From assembly GCF_002159645.1 (NCBI RefSeq), contig NZ_NFJB01000012.1:34446-98445 (forward strand): a stretch of 64,000 bases of DNA, in the 5' to 3' direction. This document shows positions 25,211-33,846 of this stretch, one piece after another. The notes under the pieces were generated by a model. The model had not been told where the DNA came from and searched no databases. It saw only the letters and a program-made list of their open reading frames with translations. Position 1 is the stretch's first letter, and every line of letters begins with the position of its first letter. A program made the position numbers and the translations under genes. This DNA comes from Parabacteroides sp. An277 (GTDB lineage Bacteria > Bacteroidota > Bacteroidia > Bacteroidales > Tannerellaceae).

Positions 25211-26368
25211 TTATGACATTCGATTCCGGAAATCTTCGTAGCCAAACTGGCGAACTAAACGGAATCCGGTTTGTGGGTCGTAAATGCCGATAGAGGGATG
25301 GGTGACTCCGTTAAACATAGTTGTTTTCACCATCGTATAGTGAATCATGTCGCGGAAAATCACCTTATCGCCTACTTCCGGTTCCTTATCAAACGCCCAA
25401 TCGCCGTAATAATCACCGGCTAAGCAACTATTTCCTCCCATGCGCCAACGCTTTTCTCCTTTGCGAGGTTCATGCGCTCCAAGAATCACAGGTTTATAGG
25501 GCATTTCGAGGCAATCAGGCATATGACAAGCAAAAGAGACATTGAGCATCAGAGTATTCACGCCTCCATTGCATACCTTGTCTTCCACCGTCGAGACCAA
25601 GCATCCCGTATCCCATGTGAACGCGCTCCCCGGTTCCAGGATTAAACGGAGATGCGGATAGCGTGCCTGGAACTCATTCAAGATACGTATCAATTCCTCT
25701 TCGTCGTAATCTTTATGTGTCATAAGATGTCCGCCTCCCATATTCAACCATTTGATTTGGGAGAAGAAACGTCCAAAACGTTTTTCCACTGCCTCTAAAG
25801 TTTCCCGCAAATCATTCGGACGAGATTCGCATAACGCATGGAAATGCAATCCATCAATACCTTCCGGCAATTCCTTCAAGTCTTCCGAAAGAATACCGAG
25901 GCGCGAACCCCGGTCGCAAGGATTATATAAATCCGTCTCGACCGTTGAATATTCCGGATTCACCCGAAGTCCACACGAAACGCCTGCCCGGTGCGCCTTC
26001 TCCGCATAACGTGCATATTGCGTCAACGAATTGAAAGTGATGTGGCTGCTATAACTTAATATCTCGTCTATCTCTTCCGGCATATATACCGGAGCGTAAG
26101 TATGCGTTTTCTCGCCATACTCTTCGTAAACGAGACGAGCTTCCGCCAGCGAACTGGCGGTTGCCCCGTCGGAATGTCTTTTAAGCACTGGGAAGATACT
26201 CCACATCGCATTAGCTTTCAGTGCAACGATAATCTCCGCTTGCGTAGCGTGGCGCACCTTGTCGATGACTTCCATATTGGCTTCCAACAAATCCGTATGC
26301 AACACGTAGCAAGGCGAGGGAATCGAGGAGAAATCCCAGTTGTTCAACACCGTTTCCTTGTCTATCAT
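25211..26368 (-). CDS. nspC: Carboxy(nor)spermidine decarboxylase
   Basis: A 385-residue PLP decarboxylase of the alanine-racemase-fold group. It removes CO2 from carboxyspermidine or carboxynorspermidine to give the polyamine. The PLP lysine is Lys51 in VALKAN. The FHALCESRPNDLRETLEA, NMGGGHLMT and LEPGSAFTWDTG motifs match NspC. The start overlaps the stop of the upstream dehydrogenase as ATGA. Spermidine versus norspermidine cannot be decided here. Confidence 0.94.
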   Translation of the reverse strand: MIDKETVLNNWDFSSIPSPCYVLHTDLLEANMEVIDKVRHATQAEIIVALKANAMWSIFPVLKRHSDGATASSLAEARLVYEEYGEKTHTYAPVYMPEEIDEILSYSSHITFNSLTQYARYAEKAHRAGVSCGLRVNPEYSTVETDLYNPCDRGSRLGILSEDLKELPEGIDGLHFHALCESRPNDLRETLEAVEKRFGRFFSQIKWLNMGGGHLMTHKDYDEEELIRILNEFQARYPHLRLILEPGSAFTWDTGCLVSTVEDKVCNGGVNTLMLNVSFACHMPDCLEMPYKPVILGAHEPRKGEKRWRMGGNSCLAGDYYGDWAFDKEPEVGDKVIFRDMIHYTMVKTTMFNGVTHPSIGIYDPQTGFRLVRQFGYEDFRNRMS

Positions 26369-27555
26369 ACTTCCAAGTCGATATCAAACTTCTCTACCCA
26401 AGGCAATCCCTGTTCGCCTAATTCAGCCAAGAAAGGATCTGGGTCGAATTGTTCGACATTATAGACGCCGGCTCCTTTCCAAAGTCCACGGGCAAACATA
26501 GCCGCACCCAAAGCTGCCGGTACACCGGTCGTATAGCTGACCGCTTGCGTGCCTGTTTCTTGGAACGCCTTCTCGTGGTCGCAATTATTATATATATAAT
26601 AGGTATGTTCTTTCCCGTCTTTGATACCCCGGATGCGGCATCCAATAGAGGTCTCGCCATGATAATTCGCACCGAGCGACTTCGGATCGGGCAGGACAGC
26701 CTTCAGGAATTGGAGCGGAACAATCTTCACACCGTTATATTCCACTTCGTCGATGCGCGCCATACCGATGTTTTGAATCACGCGCAAGTGCGTCAGGTAT
26801 TCTTGTCCGAACGTCATCCAGAAACGGGCACGTTTCAACGTCGGGAAGTTCTTTACCAACGATTCCAGTTCCTCGTGATAAAGCAGATACGAATCCCGTT
26901 CGCCGATATTCGGATACGTCAACATTTTATGTATTTCCAGTGGACCGGTCTTATGCCAAGCTCCGTTTTCATAATAACGTCCGTTTTGGGTAATCTCGCG
27001 GATATTGATTTCGGGATTGAAATTCGTAGCGAAAGCCATACCATGATTCCCCGCATTGCAATCCACGATATCGAGATACTGAATCTCATCAAAGTGATGC
27101 TTAGCCGCATATGCCGTAAAAATAGCCGATACGCCCGGGTCAAATCCACAACCCAAGATAGCCGTCAATCCCTTCTCTTTGAAACGATCGTGATAAGCCC
27201 ATTGCCAACTGTATTCGAAGTGAGCTTCGTCTTTGGGTTCGTAATTTGCCGTGTCCAGATAATTCACGCCACATTCAAGGCAAGCATCCATAATGGTCAA
27301 ATCTTGATAGGGCAACGCCACGTTAATCACGATTTCCGGCTGGAACGAGCGCATCAACGCTACCAATTCATCTACATGGTCTGCATCTACCTGAGCCGTT
27401 TGGATGCGGTTTCCGCCTATAGCCGCCGCGATTTGGTCGCACTTCGACTTCGTGCGGCTTGCCAACATAATCTCGGTAAATACAGGATTCTTTGCGACTT
27501 TATGTGCCACAACGGTACCAACACCACCGGCACCAATAATTAAAACTTTTGACAT
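26365..27555 (-). CDS. Carboxy(nor)spermidine dehydrogenase (saccharopine dehydrogenase family)
   Basis: A 396-residue NADPH-dependent enzyme that condenses aspartate semialdehyde with a diamine to give carboxy(nor)spermidine. It has an N-terminal Rossmann motif (LIIGAGGVGTVVAHKVAKN) and LGCGFDPGVSAIFTAY, the family signature. Coupling with nspC (4-nt overlap) makes this the S-adenosylmethionine-independent polyamine route used by many Bacteroidetes, rather than lysine synthesis. Confidence 0.92.
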   Translation of the reverse strand: MSKVLIIGAGGVGTVVAHKVAKNPVFTEIMLASRTKSKCDQIAAAIGGNRIQTAQVDADHVDELVALMRSFQPEIVINVALPYQDLTIMDACLECGVNYLDTANYEPKDEAHFEYSWQWAYHDRFKEKGLTAILGCGFDPGVSAIFTAYAAKHHFDEIQYLDIVDCNAGNHGMAFATNFNPEINIREITQNGRYYENGAWHKTGPLEIHKMLTYPNIGERDSYLLYHEELESLVKNFPTLKRARFWMTFGQEYLTHLRVIQNIGMARIDEVEYNGVKIVPLQFLKAVLPDPKSLGANYHGETSIGCRIRGIKDGKEHTYYIYNNCDHEKAFQETGTQAVSYTTGVPAALGAAMFARGLWKGAGVYNVEQFDPDPFLAELGEQGLPWVEKFDIDLEV

Positions 27556-27593
27556 TATAAATTATTAGTTTGAAATAAATACAGGGTACAAAA

Positions 27594-27639
27594 TGAGGAC
27601 CCTGCGGACTCAGTAGGCCTTCTTTCTGAAAACCGGGGT
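27594..27639. repeat. Short hairpin element, similar to the one at 43525-43574
   Basis: GAGGAC-type and GGCCTTC-type arms flank a conserved CTCAG-AG core, with GGGGT further out. The same ordered blocks occur upstream of pstS. In both places the element lies in the 5-prime region of a minus-strand gene. A leader RNA structure or a small dispersed repeat are both possible. Confidence 0.45.
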
Positions 27640-27746
27640 GAAATTACGATTTTTTCTTGAATCTGGCATTACGATAGGTTTACTTTTTCTTCTTTTCTGC
27701 CGAATAATTCTTTTAAAGTCCCTTGTAAATAGTTCCTTTGTTGCTT

Positions 27747-27844
27747 ATTCTTTTTGTAAACATCGTCGATATTTGTACACATATCGTCGATATTTATATA
27801 TCTTTAGCTTGAAGATACAAAAATATCGACGATACGTAAAGAAT
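27747..27844. repeat. Divergent-gap element, copy C (four dyads at 21-bp steps)
   Basis: Dyad centres: 27766 and 27787 (ATCGTCGAT), 27808 (ATCTTTAGCTTGAAGAT) and 27829 (ATCGACGAT), exactly 21 bp apart, in the same inner order as copy B. It lies between the divergent carboxyspermidine dehydrogenase and HU-like genes. Its right end reaches 27844, only 15 bp before the HU-like gene's -7 element, so it covers that promoter's -33 region. Confidence 0.9.
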
Positions 27845-27859
27845 GTCTCGTTTATTTTG

Positions 27860-27867
27860 TAACTTTG
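27860..27867 (+). promoter_or_regulatory. -7 promoter element (TAACTTTG) of the HU-like gene
   Basis: An exact TAnnTTTG match 41 nt upstream of ATG 27909. A GGAGG site lies 7-11 nt before that ATG. Together they exclude the longer start at 27843. Confidence 0.75.
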
Positions 27868-27908
27868 TCCGGTGTAAAGACAATTTATTTAGTAAGGAGG
27901 AAACAAAT

Positions 27909-28532
27909 ATGGCGAAATATGTCATGTATCAAACCAATGATTTGAACGAAAATGGCAAACCGATCGTCTACCCGCGCATGATGCTGGAAGGGAAAAGTAC
28001 CACCGAGCACATGGCGGAGTTCATTAGCGAAGCCAGCTCGTTCACCACGGGAGAAGTGAAAGGGATATTGGAAATGATGTCCCGCTTCCTGGCTCAAGAG
28101 ATGGGAAACGGCCGCTCGGTGAAGCTGGACGGTATTGGAGTCTTCTCGCCTTCGCTTGGATTGGCGAAAGGAAAGGAGGAAGACGAAGTGGATTTAGCCC
28201 GGCGAAACGCACGAAGTGTGCGGATAAAAGGGGTAAACTTCCGAGCGGATACGGAATTGATCCGCAAGACGGAAAGTGCTTGTACACTGGAGCGTGCGCA
28301 AGACAAACCGGACTATTCGTCGGTACACCTATCGGCTGAAGAACGTTTGGCGAAGGCACAAGCTTTCTTGGAAGAGCATCCGTTTATGACCGTATCGGAT
28401 TATTGCCAATTGACAGGCTTAGGACGGAGTACGGCTTGTGTAGAACTTCGGCGTTGGAAAGAGCAAACCGATAGCGGCATTACCGTAGCCGGGCGTGGTT
28501 CACATCGCGTATATATCAAGAAGAATGGCTAA
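27909..28532 (+). CDS. HU-like DNA-binding protein with C-terminal helix-turn-helix
   Basis: A 207-residue protein of the Bacteroidetes HU-like (HU-HIG/DUF4469-related) group. Residues about 1-125 have the HU fold pattern (EFISEASSFTTGEVKGILEMM; NGRSVKLDGIGVFSPSLG; VRIKGVNFRADTELI). A C-terminal region (about 140-205, HPFMTVSDYCQLTGLGRSTACVELRRW) looks like a helix-turn-helix. It may be a nucleoid protein or regulator. It is monocistronic, directly beside divergent-gap element copy C, making it one candidate binder; this is speculation. Confidence 0.85.
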   Translation: MAKYVMYQTNDLNENGKPIVYPRMMLEGKSTTEHMAEFISEASSFTTGEVKGILEMMSRFLAQEMGNGRSVKLDGIGVFSPSLGLAKGKEEDEVDLARRNARSVRIKGVNFRADTELIRKTESACTLERAQDKPDYSSVHLSAEERLAKAQAFLEEHPFMTVSDYCQLTGLGRSTACVELRRWKEQTDSGITVAGRGSHRVYIKKNG

Positions 28533-28568
28533 ATGCGGATTTTATTCGCTTATTCCAAGGATATTTCG

Positions 28569-28576
28569 TACCTTTG
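28569..28576 (+). promoter_or_regulatory. -7 promoter element (TACCTTTG) of aspS
   Basis: An exact TAnnTTTG match 31 nt upstream of the aspS ATG. Confidence 0.75.
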
Positions 28577-28607
28577 CGAGACAAATTAGATTAAATAGAA
28601 AACAACC

Positions 28608-30362
28608 ATGTATAGAACAAGAACATGTGGAGATTTGCATTTAGCAGACGAAGGGTTAGTCGTAACACTGGCCGGCTGGGTGCAAAGAACTCGTAAAATG
28701 GGGGGAATGACGTTTGTAGATTTACGTGATCGCTACGGCATTACCCAATTGGTATTTAACCAAGAACTGGATGCCTCTTTGTGCGAGCAGGCTAATAAAT
28801 TAGGACGTGAATATGTCATCCAAGTAACAGGAACTGTACGCGAGCGTTCGAATAAGAATCCGAACCTTGCCACAGGCGACATTGAGCTGGAAGTATCCAA
28901 GCTGAATGTATTAAATACCGCCGTAACACCGCCTTTTACCATAGAAGATGATACGGACGGAGGTGATGATTTGCGTATGAAATACCGTTATTTGGACTTA
29001 CGTCGTACGTGTGTCCGTAAGAATCTGGAGCTTCGCCATCGGATGGCGTTCGAGGTTCGCAATTACTTGGATAAACAAGGCTTCTTGGAGGTAGAGACAC
29101 CCGTATTGGTTAATTCAACTCCTGAAGGAGCACGTGACTTTGTTGTTCCTTCACGTATGAACCCGGGACAATTCTATGCCTTACCGCAATCACCTCAAAC
29201 ATTAAAGCAATTATTGATGGTATCCGGTTTCGACCGTTATTTCCAAATCGTAAAATGTTTCCGTGACGAAGACCTTCGCGCCGACCGCCAACCGGAGTTC
29301 ACTCAAATAGATTGCGAGATGAGTTTCGTAGAACAGGAAGATGTACTCCAACTGTTTGAAGGCATGGCGAAACATTTATTTAAAGTAATTCGTGGCATCG
29401 ACTTCAAGGAACCTTTCCTCCGGATGACATGGCAAGACGCAATGAAGTATTACGGAAGCGATAAGCCGGATTTGCGCTTTGGCATGAAGTTTGTCGAATT
29501 AATGGACATTATGCAAGGACATGGTTTCTCCGTATTCGATAATGCAAAATATATAGGAGGTATCTGTGCGGAAGGTGCAGCAACTTATACACGCAAGCAA
29601 TTAGATGCATTAACTGAATTTGTAAAGCGTCCGCAAATCGGAGCAAAAGGCATGGTATATGCCCGCGTTGAGTCTGATGGAAATGTAAAATCGAGCGTAG
29701 ATAAATTTTATACGCAAGAGGTGCTCCAGCAGATGAAAGAGGCATTCGGCGCAAAACCGGGCGATTTGATTTTAATTCTTTCAGGAGACGATGCAATGAA
29801 GACGCGCAAGCAGCTTTCTGAACTTCGTTTGCATGTAGCCGACCAATTGGGGTTACGAGACAAGGATCAATTCGCTTGCCTTTGGGTTATTGATTTCCCG
29901 CTCTTTGAATGGAGTGAAGAAGACCAGCGTTACTATGCAATGCACCATCCGTTTACTTCACCGAATCCGGAAGATATTCCTTTGCTGGATACCGATCCGG
30001 GTGCCGTTCGTGCCAACGCATACGATATGGTTATCAATGGCGTAGAAGTAGGAGGTGGGTCTATCCGTATCCATGATAGTCAATTGCAAGACAAAATGTT
30101 CAAACTCTTAGGATTTACCGAAGAACGAGCACAAGAGCAATTTGGTTTCTTGATGAATGCCTTTAAATATGGTGCACCACCTCACGGAGGTTTGGCCTAT
30201 GGCTTAGATCGTTGGGTTTCTCTGTTTGCGGGATTAGACTCTATTCGCGATTGTATTGCTTTCCCTAAGAACAATTCCGGACGGGATGTTATGTTGGATG
30301 CACCTGGTGTATTGGACGATACCCAATTAGAAGAGTTGCATTTGAAAGTTGAATTGAAATAA
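28608..30362 (+). CDS. aspS: Aspartyl-tRNA synthetase
   Basis: A 584-residue class IIb synthetase that charges tRNA-Asp. Domains: N-terminal OB fold (about 1-105), a catalytic core with motif 2 ([18 protein letters not shown]) and motif 3 ([10 protein letters not shown]), and a bacterial GAD insertion (about 280-420). The length is normal. It is followed by the Nif3-like gene 11 nt downstream. Confidence 0.98.
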   Translation: MYRTRTCGDLHLADEGLVVTLAGWVQRTRKMGGMTFVDLRDRYGITQLVFNQELDASLCEQANKLGREYVIQVTGTVRERSNKNPNLATGDIELEVSKLNVLNTAVTPPFTIEDDTDGGDDLRMKYRYLDLRRTCVRKNLELRHRMAFEVRNYLDKQGFLEVETPVLVNSTPEGARDFVVPSRMNPGQFYALPQSPQTLKQLLMVSGFDRYFQIVKCFRDEDLRADRQPEFTQIDCEMSFVEQEDVLQLFEGMAKHLFKVIRGIDFKEPFLRMTWQDAMKYYGSDKPDLRFGMKFVELMDIMQGHGFSVFDNAKYIGGICAEGAATYTRKQLDALTEFVKRPQIGAKGMVYARVESDGNVKSSVDKFYTQEVLQQMKEAFGAKPGDLILILSGDDAMKTRKQLSELRLHVADQLGLRDKDQFACLWVIDFPLFEWSEEDQRYYAMHHPFTSPNPEDIPLLDTDPGAVRANAYDMVINGVEVGGGSIRIHDSQLQDKMFKLLGFTEERAQEQFGFLMNAFKYGAPPHGGLAYGLDRWVSLFAGLDSIRDCIAFPKNNSGRDVMLDAPGVLDDTQLEELHLKVELK

Positions 30363-30373
30363 ATACAATCGAC

Positions 30374-31471
30374 GTGCTAAAGGTAAAAGATATACTGAAG
30401 GAAATTGAAGAGTATGCTCCGTTGCCTTTGCAAGAGGGATTCGATAATGCAGGAGTACAAGTGGGCGACGTAAACCAACCCGCCCATGGTGCTTTACTTT
30501 GCTTGGACGTAACGGAAGAGGTCGTCGATGAAGCATTGGAATTAGGTTGTAATCTGATTATCTCGCACCATCCGTTAGCTTTCCATCCTTTTAAGTCATT
30601 GACTGGAAAGAACTACATCGAACGCTGCTTGATGAAGGCATGTAAATACGATTTAGTCATTTATGCAGCTCATACGAATTTGGATAATGCCGATGGAGGT
30701 GTCAATTTCAAATTAGCTGAATTGATAGGTCTCCAAAACGTTCGTGTGTTAAGCCCACAAAAGCAAGCTTTATTGAAATTAGTTACTTTTGTACCTGAAT
30801 CGTATGCGGATTTAGTAAGAACTACGCTATTCAATGCAGGAGCTGGCCGTATAGGCAATTATGATGCATCTAGTTTCAATTTGCAAGGTGAAGGAACTTT
30901 TCGGGCGAATGAAGGTTGCCATCCATTTTGTGGTGAAATAGGAGAGTTGCATACAGAAAAAGAAACTCGCATTGAAACCATACTACCTGCTTTTCGAAAA
31001 GCAGTGGTCATGCAAGCTCTTTTATCAGTTCATCCATACGAAGAGCCTGTATTCGATTTTTATTTATTGGAAAATAGGTGGGAAAAAGTCGGTTCAGGTG
31101 TAGTGGGAGAGCTTCCAGAAGAAGAAGACGAAATGTTTTTCTTACAACGCATCAAAGAATTATTTCAAGTTGGATGTATAAAGCATTCTCCATTGACAGG
31201 ACGCCCTATCCGAGAAGTGGCTTTATGCGGAGGAAGTGGCGCTTTCTTAATCAATGATGCAATTAATTACGGTGCGGATATTTTCATTACCGGCGAAGCT
31301 AAATACAATGACTTTTATGATGTGGAAGACCGCATTTTATTGGCCACAATAGGGCATTATGAATCGGAAGTATGCACAAAAGATATTTTTTATTCGATAA
31401 TCTCGAAAAAATTTCCTACCTTTGCCTTACATTTGTCGAATGTTAATTCAAACCCAGTAAAATATTTATAG
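30374..31471 (+). CDS. Nif3-like dinuclear metal centre protein (YbgI/YqfO family)
   Basis: A 365-residue member of the Nif3 family, also annotated as GTP cyclohydrolase I type 2-like. Metal-binding motifs seen: DVTEEVVDEALELGCNLIIS, HHPLAFHP, HTNLDNADGG, and near the C-terminus FITGEAKYNDF and GHYESE. The inserted middle domain (about 130-230) is typical of the long YqfO type. The start is GTG 30374. It is tightly packed between aspS and the zinc-ribbon gene (1 nt gap). The physiological role is uncertain. Confidence 0.9.
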   Translation: MLKVKDILKEIEEYAPLPLQEGFDNAGVQVGDVNQPAHGALLCLDVTEEVVDEALELGCNLIISHHPLAFHPFKSLTGKNYIERCLMKACKYDLVIYAAHTNLDNADGGVNFKLAELIGLQNVRVLSPQKQALLKLVTFVPESYADLVRTTLFNAGAGRIGNYDASSFNLQGEGTFRANEGCHPFCGEIGELHTEKETRIETILPAFRKAVVMQALLSVHPYEEPVFDFYLLENRWEKVGSGVVGELPEEEDEMFFLQRIKELFQVGCIKHSPLTGRPIREVALCGGSGAFLINDAINYGADIFITGEAKYNDFYDVEDRILLATIGHYESEVCTKDIFYSIISKKFPTFALHLSNVNSNPVKYL

Positions 31472-31472
31472 A

Positions 31473-32237
31473 ATGGCTACAGAAAAAAAATCAACTGAAA
31501 AAGAATATACGGTAGAAGAAAAACTCTCTTCGTTGTATCAGCTTCAGAAGATTATGACTGAAATCGATAAGATCAGAACACTTCGAGGAGAATTGCCTTT
31601 GGAAGTGCAAGATTTGGAAGATGAAATTGCCGGATTAGAAACTCGTTTACAGAATTACCAAACGGATATAAAGAATTTTGAGGTGTCGGTAAACGAACAA
31701 AAGCATAAAATTACAGACTCAAATGGCTTGATTGAAAAGTACAAAGTACAGTTAGATAACGTACGAAACAACCGCGAGTTTGATAATTTGTCAAAAGAAA
31801 TTGAATTCCAAGGCTTGGAAGTAGAATTCGCGGAAAAGAAAATACGTGAATTTACAGAAGCTATTGCAAAAAAGAAGGATGAAATTGTAAAATTAAAAGA
31901 GGATTTGGAAGGTCGTAAAGCTGATTTAGTTCAAAAGAAAGAAGAATTGGATCAAATCGTGACCGAGACTAAACAAAATGAGGAAGAATTGAGAGAAAAA
32001 GCTAAAAAGTTGGAAGCTCAAATCGAACCTCGTTTGTTAGCTGCATTCAAGCGTATCCGCAAAGGGGCACGCAATGGATTAGCTGTCGTATATATCCAAC
32101 GTGATGCTTGTGGAGGTTGTTTCAACAAAATTCCACCTCAGAAACAATTGGATATTAAAATGCACAAGAAAATTATCGTATGTGAGTATTGTGGTCGCAT
32201 CATGATTGATCCGGAATTAGCGGGTGTAGAAGAATGA
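31473..32237 (+). CDS. Coiled-coil zinc-ribbon protein (C4-type, CT398/HP0958-like)
   Basis: A 254-residue protein with a long charged coiled coil (about residues 15-190) and a C-terminal C4 zinc ribbon (CGGCFNKIPPQ, then CEYCGRI). This is the architecture of the CT398/HP0958 family often found next to Nif3-like genes. It begins 1 nt after the Nif3-like stop, so the two are co-translated. A nucleic-acid or protein adaptor role is known only in distant relatives. Confidence 0.9.
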   Translation: MATEKKSTEKEYTVEEKLSSLYQLQKIMTEIDKIRTLRGELPLEVQDLEDEIAGLETRLQNYQTDIKNFEVSVNEQKHKITDSNGLIEKYKVQLDNVRNNREFDNLSKEIEFQGLEVEFAEKKIREFTEAIAKKKDEIVKLKEDLEGRKADLVQKKEELDQIVTETKQNEEELREKAKKLEAQIEPRLLAAFKRIRKGARNGLAVVYIQRDACGGCFNKIPPQKQLDIKMHKKIIVCEYCGRIMIDPELAGVEE

Positions 32238-32267
32238 TGATTTGGACATAAAATATCTGTTGTGATT

Positions 32268-32312
32268 AAAAGCACGGAGTTTTAGTATATTACTAAACTT
32301 CGTGTTTTTGTA
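32268..32312 (+). terminator. Terminator after the zinc-ribbon gene
   Basis: AAAAGCACGGAGTTTTAGTA pairs with TACTAAACTTCGTGTTTTT with a short loop and a terminal T run. Confidence 0.85.
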
Positions 32313-32329
32313 TTTCTTAAAAGTTGGAT

Positions 32330-33649
32330 ATGTTAGATTCGGTTCATCTTTATATTGAAAAACATCATTTGTTGGAAAAGGATAAATCCGTATTGGTAGG
32401 ATTGAGCGGAGGAGCCGATTCGGTTGCATTGTTGGCTATTTTATCTCGTTTGGGATATCCGTGTATAGCTTTACACTGTAATTTTCATTTGCGCGGAGAT
32501 GAATCGAACCGAGATGAGCAATTCGCCCAATCTTTTGCAAAAAAAGAAAAAATACCATTTTATTCCGCCCATTTTGATACATACGCATTTGCAAAAGCAC
32601 ATCATCTTTCTATCGAAATGGCTGCTCGCCAGCTTCGTTATGATTGGTTCGAACAAATGCGAATTCGTTTAGGTGCTCAAGCTATAGCTGTAGCACATCA
32701 TCAAGATGATAGCATCGAAACGTTTTTTATCAATTTGATACGAGGAAGTGGAATCCGTGGACTAACAGGTATTCGTCCTAAGAATGGATTTATTGTACGT
32801 CCTCTTTTGGATGTTTCACACGAAAAAATCGTCGCTTGGTTGGAAAAAGAATCTATTCCATACATAATAGATAGTACGAATTTGTCGGATGAATATACAC
32901 GTAACTTCATACGTTTACAAGTACTTCCTTTGCTTGAAACTCGTTTTCCTTCCGTGCGCAAAACTTTATCGCGGACAGCTACGCACCTTTCAGAAGTAGA
33001 ATCTATTTACCTTTCCGCTATAGAAGAAGCCAAAACTTCGCTTTGGAAAGATGGATATAGACTATCTATTCCCCAATTACAACGATATTCTGCCCCAAAA
33101 ACAGTTATATTTGAATTACTTCGCCCTTATGGTTTTTCTCGTTCAATGGCTTCATCTGTCTATGATGCATTAGAAGGTGAATCTGGTAAAGAGTTTTATT
33201 CCCCCTCTTACCGTTTGATTAAAGATAGAGAGGAATTACTTCTTTATAAGCGAGAAGAAATATGCCCGGATATTTGTTATTCTTGGGAGAAAGGACAGGA
33301 AAGCGGCCAATTACCTATCAACTTATGTCAACAAATAGTAATGAATGATACGCATTTTCAGTTAAATCCTTCGAAGGCGTATGCCTATTTTGATTATGAT
33401 TTGTTAGATACACATTTGTCCTTACGACGTTGGCGAAAATCGGATTGGTTTATTCCCTTTGGCATGAAGGGAAGAAAGAAATTAAGTGATTATTTCTCAG
33501 ACCATAAATATACTATAAAACAAAAAGAAGAAGCTTGGGTATTGTGTAGTGGAGAAAATATTATTTGGTTAGTAGGTGAACGTTCAGACAATCGTTATCG
33601 AATTAGCAAAGAGACAAAACGCATTTTTATAGTAAAAAAAAACGATTAA
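32330..33649 (+). CDS. tilS: tRNA(Ile)-lysidine synthase
   Basis: A 439-residue ATP-dependent enzyme that modifies the wobble cytidine of tRNA-Ile(CAU) to lysidine. The PP-loop GLSGGADSVALLA is near residue 24. HHQDDSIETFFINLIRGSGIRGL is the substrate/zinc region, and a C-terminal TilS domain (WRKSDWFIPFGMKGRKKLSD) is present. ATG 32330 is preferred over TTG 32324. Confidence 0.97.
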   Translation: MLDSVHLYIEKHHLLEKDKSVLVGLSGGADSVALLAILSRLGYPCIALHCNFHLRGDESNRDEQFAQSFAKKEKIPFYSAHFDTYAFAKAHHLSIEMAARQLRYDWFEQMRIRLGAQAIAVAHHQDDSIETFFINLIRGSGIRGLTGIRPKNGFIVRPLLDVSHEKIVAWLEKESIPYIIDSTNLSDEYTRNFIRLQVLPLLETRFPSVRKTLSRTATHLSEVESIYLSAIEEAKTSLWKDGYRLSIPQLQRYSAPKTVIFELLRPYGFSRSMASSVYDALEGESGKEFYSPSYRLIKDREELLLYKREEICPDICYSWEKGQESGQLPINLCQQIVMNDTHFQLNPSKAYAYFDYDLLDTHLSLRRWRKSDWFIPFGMKGRKKLSDYFSDHKYTIKQKEEAWVLCSGENIIWLVGERSDNRYRISKETKRIFIVKKND

Positions 33650-33676
33650 AATACTTTTAGTTCTAAAGAAAATTGT

Positions 33677-33684
33677 TACCTTTG
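33677..33684 (+). promoter_or_regulatory. -7 promoter element (TACCTTTG) of rho
   Basis: An exact TAnnTTTG match about 162 nt upstream of the rho ATG, implying a long leader. Confidence 0.75.
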
Positions 33685-33846
33685 CATCGATTTACTCCGC
33701 AAGTGTGTTACTAACACTTCATGTTAGTGAAACAATATTCGGTTAACACAAAAACATTCAGTATTAGATTTAGAGATTATATATTCCTGTGCCCATTTTG
33801 TAAGGGATTAGCAGTGAGGTATAATGAATATTTATAAAGTTGCAAT
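33685..33846 (+). promoter_or_regulatory. Long untranslated leader of rho with a stable hairpin
   Basis: About 160 nt separate the promoter element from the ATG. ACTAACA (33710-33716) and TGTTAGT (33722-33728) form a perfect stem with a 5-nt loop, extended by outer GTT/AAC pairs. There is no open frame. Rho is autoregulated in other bacteria, so this may be the control region; that is inference. Confidence 0.5.

Noticed and set aside
26365..27555. Saccharopine dehydrogenase of lysine metabolism
   Set aside because: Coupling to nspC and the short Lys1-like length favour carboxy(nor)spermidine dehydrogenase.
27594..27639. Thiamine pyrophosphate riboswitch or hammerhead ribozyme because of a CTGAG word
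   Set aside because: Other conserved blocks of these RNAs are missing and the neighbouring genes are polyamine and phosphate genes.
27638..27862. Small Tyr/Arg-rich frames at the divergent-gap elements (also near 52.1 kb)
   Set aside because: The peptides come from translating the ATCGWCGAT repeats and have no promoter or conserved start.
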